Assembly (NCBI GenBank): GCA_015489145.1
Contig: WGAH01000846.1
Location: 1 to 6,978 of the forward strand
Reading direction: 5' to 3'
DNA length: 6,978 bases
DNA from: Deltaproteobacteria bacterium
Lineage (GTDB): Bacteria > Myxococcota_A > UBA796 > UBA2385
Under the pieces are notes generated by a model, which was not told the origin of the DNA, made no database searches, and worked only from the letters and a program-made list of their open reading frames with translations. How positions within the stretch are numbered: position 1 is the stretch's first letter; each line of letters opens with the position of its first letter. The translations under genes were made by a program, and so were the position numbers. Below, piece after piece: positions 1-5,100 of this stretch.

Positions 1-828
1 GCTCGTGTTCGGCAGCCGGGGCGAGCCCTCGCCGACCACCCGGCCGCCGAGGCGCCTCGCCGCCGCCTCGATCGCGTCGCGCTTCGCCGGGTCCTCGGCG
101 CCGGCGAGGCTGGCGGCCACCCCCATGCCGACGATGCCCGGCACGTTGTGGGTGCCCGAGCGCAGGCCGCGCTCCTGCCCGCCGCCGCGCAGGAGGGGGC
201 GGTGGGGGCGCGGGCGGCCGACAAAGGCCCCGACGCCCTTGGGGCCGCCGAACTTGTGGGCCGACAGGGTGACGAGGTCGGCGGAGACGCGGAAGGGGGC
301 CTTGCCGGGAAGCTGCGTCGCGTCGCAGTGGTAGACGACCCCCCGCTCGCGGCACAGGGCGTGGACCGCCTCGGTGGGCTGCATCACCCCCGTCTCGTTG
401 TTGGCGGCCATCACCGTGACGACGGCGACGCGCCCGGCGTGCTCGTCGAGCAGCGCGGCCAGGGCGTCGAGGTCGACGATGCCGTCGGAGCCCACCGGCG
501 CCTCGAGGTGGCTCCAGGCCCGGACCGAGGGGTGCTCGACGGCGCTGGCGATCACCAGCGGACGCGCCTCGTCGACGAGGCCGCCGAGCACCGCGCCGTT
601 GGCCTCGGTGGCGCCGCTGGTGAAGATCACGTCGCGCGGCTCCTTGCCGACGAGGGCGGCGACCTGCTCGCGGGCGCGGTCGAGGGCGGCGGCGGCGGCG
701 CGGCCGTGGGCGTGGGGCGACATCGGGTTCGCCCAGGCGCGCTCCCAGGCCTCGGCGACCGCCTCGCGCACGGCGGGGAGCATGGGCGTGGTGGCGTTGT
801 GGTCGAGGTAGATGCGGTCGGCGTCCAT
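1..828 (-). CDS. Cysteine desulfurase, NifS/IscS type (class V aminotransferase fold), C-terminal part missing
   Basis: PLP enzyme that removes sulfur from L-cysteine as a protein persulfide, giving alanine; the sulfur feeds Fe-S cluster assembly or tRNA/cofactor thiolation in the cytoplasm. The 276 visible residues carry the family landmarks: YLDHNATTP (7-15), the PLP-phosphate loop TSGATEAN (70-77), His99 in VEHPSV (ring-stacking His), NNETG (143-147), HCDATQ (167-172, with the PLP-nitrogen Asp169 and Gln172), and the Schiff-base Lys192 in SAHKFGGPKG. GGGQERGLRSGT and RLPNTS follow. These match group I (NifS/IscS) rather than SufS. The frame runs off the left edge at RLPNTS, so roughly the last third, including the catalytic Cys loop, is unseen; members are usually about 380-400 residues. 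The start is secure: ATG at 828-826, with an in-frame TAG at 840-838 and no other start codon between. No strong Shine-Dalgarno is seen. It is transcribed divergently from the coiled-coil gene. Whether it serves Fe-S assembly or tRNA thiolation cannot be told without the left neighbours. Confidence 0.95.
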   Translation of the reverse strand, partial: MDADRIYLDHNATTPMLPAVREAVAEAWERAWANPMSPHAHGRAAAAALDRAREQVAALVGKEPRDVIFTSGATEANGAVLGGLVDEARPLVIASAVEHPSVRAWSHLEAPVGSDGIVDLDALAALLDEHAGRVAVVTVMAANNETGVMQPTEAVHALCRERGVVYHCDATQLPGKAPFRVSADLVTLSAHKFGGPKGVGAFVGRPRPHRPLLRGGGQERGLRSGTHNVPGIVGMGVAASLAGAEDPAKRDAIEAAARRLGGRVVGEGSPRLPNTS

Positions 829-852
829 GCGGCCCGGCTAACCCGACGCGAG

Positions 853-937
853 GAGCGCCGGCCGCCCGCGAGCGCCGACCGCCCGGGAGCGCCGACCGCC
901 CGGGAGCGCCGACCGCCCGCGAGCGCCGCCCAGCCGC
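853..937. repeat. 17-bp direct tandem repeat, five units
   Basis: Five head-to-tail 17-bp units lie at 853-869, 870-886, 887-903, 904-920 and 921-937. The consensus is GAGCGCCGACCGCCCGG. Units 2 and 3 are identical, units 1 and 4 differ by one or two bases, and unit 5 diverges in its second half. A sixth, separate copy-like stretch (GAGCGCCGGCCGACGGC) sits at 961-977. The unit length is not a multiple of three and no gene crosses it, so this is not a protein repeat. It begins 25 bp upstream of the desulfurase start codon, in the space shared with the divergent gene. It could be a repeated protein-binding site or a slippage-prone minisatellite; the sequence does not decide between them. Confidence 0.85.
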
Positions 938-965
938 CGGCACCGCCGGGCGAGAAGCCGGAGCG

Positions 966-1035
966 CCGGCCGACGGCCGGGATCACCGGCGCCGAGTCCC
1001 GGGGCTTCATCGCCAGCCCGGCGCCGGGCCTGGCG
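966..1035. promoter_or_regulatory. Two inverted repeats in the divergent intergenic region
   Basis: The first is a 7-1-7 interrupted palindrome, CCGGCCG-A-CGGCCGG, at 966-980. The second is a long hairpin at 1011-1035: CGCCAG (1011-1016) pairs with CTGGCG (1030-1035) and encloses the palindrome CCCGGCGCCGGG (1017-1028), with C1029 bulged. Neither is followed by a T-run, and both flanking genes point away from this region, so intrinsic terminators are not expected. Operator sites or leader structure are possible, but GC-rich DNA makes such palindromes by chance and function is unproven. Confidence 0.3.
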
Positions 1036-1061
1036 AGGCTTGCCCGACCACGCAGGCCCGT

Positions 1062-1135
1062 CCATGACGCGGCAGGATGCCGCGTGTACCTCCCGGTGGG
1101 AGGCGCGCCCGCCTCCCGCAAGGCCGACGTCATGG
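1062..1135 (+). promoter_or_regulatory. Candidate structured 5' leader (three-way-junction-like) of the coiled-coil gene
   Basis: An 8-bp closing stem, CCATGACG (1062-1069) with CGTCATGG (1128-1135), brackets two further hairpins. The first is GCGGCA-containing: 1067-1074 pairs with 1078-1085 around a GGA loop, and it competes with the closing stem for 1067-1069. The second is GGGAGGCG (1098-1105) with CGCCTCCC (1110-1117) around a 4-nt loop. CCTCCC at 1089-1094 can also pair with GGGAGG at 1098-1103, so two mutually exclusive hairpins share one strand. The element ends 52 nt before the ATG at 1188. The pairing is seen directly; that it is transcribed and regulatory is inference. It matches no riboswitch class I can name. 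Confidence 0.3.
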
Positions 1136-1178
1136 CACCGTCGTCCCGTTCGGGTAGGTCTGCGGGCGGATCCCAACT

Positions 1179-1183
1179 GGAGG
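1179..1183 (+). promoter_or_regulatory. Ribosome binding site of the coiled-coil gene
   Basis: GGAGG lies four bases upstream of the ATG at 1188. The spacing is on the short side but the match is strong. It supports this start and the plus strand as the coding strand, over the long overlapping minus-strand frames in the same stretch. Confidence 0.75.
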
Positions 1184-1187
1184 CCCC

Positions 1188-2114
1188 ATGTCCCCTCGCC
1201 TCGCCTTCCTGCTTCTCCTCGCCATCCCCTTGCCCGCCGCCGCCCAGGAGACCGGCGGGGAGCCCGCCGACGAGACCGCCGCCGACGAGGCCGCCGGCGA
1301 CCCCGCGGCCCTCTCGGCCCGGCTCCAGGCCATCGACGCGGAGCTCGCCGAGCTCCGCCCGCGGCTCGAGGCCGCCCGGGCCGCCGAGCGGCAGCTCCGC
1401 GACGCCGAGACGGCGGCCCGGGGCGAGAAGCGGGCGGCCCGCGACGAGGCGCGAGCCAGCCGGGAGGGCGACGCCGCGGCGCTCAGCGACGCCCGGGGCG
1501 AGCTCGCCCGCCGGAAGGCCGGGCGCGAGGACGCCGAGGCGGCCGCGGAGGCGGCCACCGCCGCCCGCAAGGCCGCCCACGCGCGCACCGCCGAGGTGAA
1601 GGCGAAGCTCAAGGCGGCGAAGGCGGCGGTGAAGGCCGCGAAGGCCGCGAAGAAGGCCGGGGCCGCCGACGGCGCCGAGCAGGTCGCCCGGGCCCGCGCT
1701 GGGAAGGAGGCCGCCGTCGCCGCCCTGCACGAGGCCCGGGCCGAGGAGAAGCGCGCCCGCGCCGCCGAGAAGCAGGCGAGCGCCGCCGTGAAGCGCGCGA
1801 AGAGCGACGTGAGGGCCGCGCGGGACCACGTCGGCGACGCCCGCGAGGCGAAGAAGGCCGGCAGGGCCGAGACCCGGGACACCCTCGACGCCTCCCGCAC
1901 CGGGACCCGCGAGGCCGCCGAGGCCTCGGACGCCGGGAGCGCCGCCCGCGCCCTCCTCGAAGCGCGCATCGCCGCCCTCGAGGCCGAGCGCGACCTCGTC
2001 ACGGCCCGCCTCGCCGTCGAGAACGGCGAGGAGGCCGACGTCGAGGCGGCCGAGGCCCGCTGGGAGAAGGCGAAGAAGCGCCTCGAGCGCGCCCGCGCGG
2101 GCGCCGCCGAGTAG
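1188..2114 (+). CDS. Exported alanine-rich coiled-coil protein of unknown function
   Basis: I do not recognise a named family. Residues 1-19 are a Sec signal peptide: Arg4, a hydrophobic LAFLLLLAIPL core and an AAA cleavage box before Gln20. With no Cys it is not a lipoprotein. An acidic Pro/Gly linker (about 21-40) leads into helix. Heptad-spaced L42, L46, I49, L53, L56, L60 and later L257, I261, L264, V271, L275 indicate coiled coil. There is no proline after residue 58, so about 250 residues could be continuous helix. Alanine is about a third of the mature chain (98 of 288), and Cys, Phe, Tyr and Met are absent from it. Residues 138-156 hold eight lysines spaced mostly 2-4 apart. The gene is preceded by GGAGG, stands alone on the plus strand, and converges on the TPR gene with 12 bp between stops. 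A periplasmic spacer or scaffold role, TolA-like in style only, is a guess. Existence as a gene is likely; function is unknown. Confidence 0.82.
   Translation: MSPRLAFLLLLAIPLPAAAQETGGEPADETAADEAAGDPAALSARLQAIDAELAELRPRLEAARAAERQLRDAETAARGEKRAARDEARASREGDAAALSDARGELARRKAGREDAEAAAEAATAARKAAHARTAEVKAKLKAAKAAVKAAKAAKKAGAADGAEQVARARAGKEAAVAALHEARAEEKRARAAEKQASAAVKRAKSDVRAARDHVGDAREAKKAGRAETRDTLDASRTGTREAAEASDAGSAARALLEARIAALEAERDLVTARLAVENGEEADVEAAEARWEKAKKRLERARAGAAE
1611..1649 (+). repeat. 9-bp Lys-Ala-Ala coding repeat inside the coiled-coil gene
   Basis: AAGGCGGCG occurs twice in tandem (1611-1619 and 1620-1628). After one GTG codon, AAGGCCGCG occurs twice (1632-1640 and 1641-1649). Together they encode KAAKAAVKAAKAA, residues 142-154. 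The in-frame 9-bp unit suggests growth of the basic helix by codon-level duplication. The spacing of three to four residues puts the lysines on one face of a helix. Confidence 0.7.
2089..2104. other. 16-bp perfect palindrome at the convergent gene ends
   Basis: GCGCCCGCGCGGGCGC reads the same on both strands and lies in the last codons of the coiled-coil gene, 7 bases before its stop codon (2112-2114). The two convergent stops are separated by only 12 bp (2115-2126), which leaves no room for a separate terminator. A bidirectional hairpin terminator is conceivable, but there is no T-run on either side, and the sequence also encodes the Ala/Arg-rich tail, so coding bias may explain it. Confidence 0.3.
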
Positions 2115-2126
2115 CGCCTCCCGCCT

Positions 2127-5100
2127 CTACAGCCGCTCGCGCAGGCGCTCGCGCAGGACCTCGTGGATAGCCGCCGGCGGCGGCATGTCCGGGCCGAGGC
2201 GCTCGCCGAGGTCGGCGTCGGTGGCGAGGGCGGCGGCGTAGGCCTGCCGCGCCACCTCCATGTCGCCGACGGCGCCGAAGGCGACGGCCCGCACCAGGTG
2301 CAGCCCCGACAGGGTGAAGGGGTCGTCCACCTCCAGGGCCAGGCCGCGGTCGGCGAGGTTGGCCGCCTCGGGCCACTGCTGCCGACGCAGGGCCAGCTCG
2401 CCGAGGCGCAGCAACGCCGAGGGCTGGGCCGGGTTGAAGGCCAGGCTCTTCTCGTAGTGCTGGGCGGCCTTCTCGGGCAGGTCCAGGTGGGTGTCGAGCA
2501 CGAAACCCTTGGTGAGGTAGGCGTCGACGACCTCGCCGGGCTCCTGGGCGTGGTAGATGATGTTGTTGTAGACGTTGAGCAGGTTGTTCCAGTCCTGCCG
2601 CGCGAACAGCACGTCGGCGATGCCCTGGAGGGCCCGCACGTCGTTGGGCCGCAGGTCCAGCGCCTTGTTGAACCGCTTCTTCGCCTTGTCGAGGCGGCCG
2701 AGCTCGAGCTCGACCCGCCCGAGGTTGGTGTAGGTCGCCGCCACGCGCCCCGGGTCGCCCTGCCCGCCGGTGAGCTGGAGCACCTGCCGGTAGACGGTGG
2801 CGGCGTCCTCCCAGCGCTTCTCGGCCATGTAGAGCGGTCCCACCGCCTCGAGGGAGGGCAGGTGGCTCGGGTTGAGGGCGAGCGCGTCCTCGTAGCGCTT
2901 GACGGCCTCGTCGCGGCGGCCGAGGGCGCGCAGGGCCTCGGCGTAGCGGAAGTAGTAGAGCGCCACCTCGATCTTCACGTCGAAGTCGTCGAGGTCGCGG
3001 GCGCGCTCGGCCTCCTCCATGCGCGCGAAGACCTCGACGGCCCCGGCGTAGTCGCCGGCCTTGTAGAGGTGGGCGCCGCGGAAGCGCAGGGCCTCGGCGT
3101 TGTCGGGGTCGACGGCGAGCAGCTCCTCGTAGACCGCCGCCGCCCGGTCGCGGTCGTGGAGCGTCTCCAGGCAGGTCTCGGCGGCGCGGAGGAAGTGGCG
3201 GATCGCCTCCTCCCCCTCGCTGGCTCGGGCCTGGCGGAGGATCGCGTCCACCACCTTGTCCCAGCCGCCCCGGGCGGCCCAGGCGCGCTCGAGGAGGGCG
3301 GCGGCCTCGAGGCTCGGGGCCGCGCCGCTGCTGGCCTCGTCGAGAACGGCGATGGCGTCGTCCTCGCGGTAGAGCTTCTTGAGGAGGACGCGCCCGAGCT
3401 CGGCCTGCAGCGCCGATCGCTCCGCCCCTTCCAGGGAGGGCAGCCGCGCCTCGATGGCGCTGGCGAGGGTCGGCCAGTCCTCGGCGGCGCGGCTCAGGGC
3501 GATGACGTGGTCGAGGGCCTCGGGGTCGTCCGGGGCGTGCTCGAGGACCTTGCGCCAGGCGTCGAGGGCGACGGCGGCGTCGCCGATGCGATCCTCCCAG
3601 GTGCTGGCGATGCGCCGGTAGACGGCGAGCTGCTCCTCGCCCTCGACCAGCGCCGAGCGCCGGGCCAGGGTGCCCACCAGGGCACGCCAGTCCTCGGCGG
3701 CCTCGGCGAGCGCCTCGAGGGCGGACAGGGCCTCGAGGTCGGCCGGGTGCTCGTCGAGGGCCCGGAGCAGCGCCGCCCGGGCCGCCTCGGTGTCGGGCTC
3801 GTCGCCGGCGAGGTGCACCTCGGCGATGCGGCGGTGGTAGCGCGCCCGGTCGACCGGGTCGGCGGCCACCCGGGCCAGCCCCTCGAGGTACTCGATGGCC
3901 AGCGCCGTCTCGCCGCGGGCGCCGGCGATGCGGGCCAGGGCCTCCAGCACGTCGCGGTCGTCGGGGGACTCCTCGTGGAGCTGCCGGTAGAAGGTCCAGG
4001 CCTCCTCGGTGTCGGCGAGCTTTTCGGCGAGGACCCACCGGCGCTTGGCCTCGATGGCCTCCCGGGCCTGCGGGTCGTGGGTCGCCTCCAGGCGCCGGCC
4101 GAGCACCTCGAAGACCGCCTGGTAGTCGCCGGCCTTCTCGAGGGCGTGCTCCAGGCGCAGCAGCACGGCCGGCTGCCGGGGATCGCCGGCGTGGGCGTCG
4201 AGCCATTCCCGCAGGACCTCGACCGCCCGCTCCCAGGCGCCGACCTCCTCGTAGCCCTCGGCGAGCTCGAGGGGGTCGGACTCGGGCAGGGCCGCGAAGA
4301 GCTCGGCGAGGGCGTCGGCGTCGCCGGCCTGGATCGCGAGGCGCACCAGCCCCTCGAAGGCCCGGCCCCGGTGCGGGCGGGCGTCGAAGGCGATGCGGTA
4401 GTAGCGGGCGGCCTGCTCGGCGTCGCCGGCGCTCTCGTGGAGGTGGCCGGCGAGCAGGGCGTGCACCGTCCGCATGGGGACGTCGGGGACCACCTCGGCG
4501 AGGCGGCCGTGGACCTCGGCGAGGCGCTCGGTCTGCCCGGCGCGCATGAGGGTGCGCTCCAGGCCCGAGGCGGCCTCGTCCCGCCCGGCGTCCAGGTCGA
4601 GCACGGCCTGCCAGGCACGGGCCGCGGCGGCGGGGTCGTCGCCGTAGACCTCTTCCAGCCGGGCGATCTCGGCGGCGAGATCGGCGGTCGCGCCGGCGGC
4701 GGCCGCCGCCTCCAGGGCGCGGCGGGCCTCCTCCCAGTAGCTCGCGCCCTCGGCGACGGTGGCGATGGCGCGGAGCGGGCGGTCGGGGGCCGGCGAGGCG
4801 ATGAGCTCGCCGGTGGCCTGGACGGCGGTGACGGTGTCGCCGGCCTCGGAGGCGAGCATCACCACCCGGGCGGCCAGGCGGTTGCGGACGGCCTCGTCCT
4901 CGGCGGTGGCGGCGCGGCGCTGGTAGACATCGACCAGGGCGGCGCGGTCGCCGGCCTCGAGGGCGGCCCACTCGAGGAGGGCGGCGGCGGCCGGGTGGTT
5001 CGGGTCCTCGGCGAGGACCTCCCGGGCCACGGCGGAGGGGTCGACCCCCGGCACCCGGCTGGCGGTGTCGGCGGCGGCGAGCAGGCGCCAGTGGCGGCGG

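Noticed and set aside
1040..1068. Possible sigma-70 promoter with a -35-like TTGCCC at 1040-1045
   Set aside because: The hexamer 17 bases downstream (CATGAC) is not a credible -10. No convincing promoter could be placed in 829-1187 on either strand by eye.
1098..1117. Intrinsic terminator
   Set aside because: The 8-bp stem is strong, but no T-run follows on either strand, and both flanking genes start from this region rather than end in it.
148..1599. A 483-codon plus-strand frame across the desulfurase and the intergenic region
   Set aside because: It runs antisense to clear PLP-enzyme motifs, then through non-coding repeats into a Pro/Arg/Ser-rich shadow of the coiled-coil gene.
1599..1655. 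Histone H1-like or DNA-binding Lys/Ala tail
   Set aside because: Local composition resembles such tails, but the protein carries an export signal peptide and the segment is internal to a long coiled coil, so a nucleoid role is unlikely.
627..1829. A 400-codon minus-strand open frame spanning the desulfurase start, the spacer and half of the coiled-coil gene
   Set aside because: It is Gly/Arg/Pro-rich, crosses the 17-bp tandem repeat, and conflicts with two genes supported by motifs or by a signal peptide and ribosome site.
1130..2002. A 290-codon minus-strand frame antisense to the coiled-coil gene
   Set aside because: Its Ala/Ser/Arg-rich translation mirrors the Ala/Glu/Lys codons of the plus-strand gene. 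It has no signal peptide and I saw no motif, while the plus-strand gene has GGAGG and a clean signal peptide.
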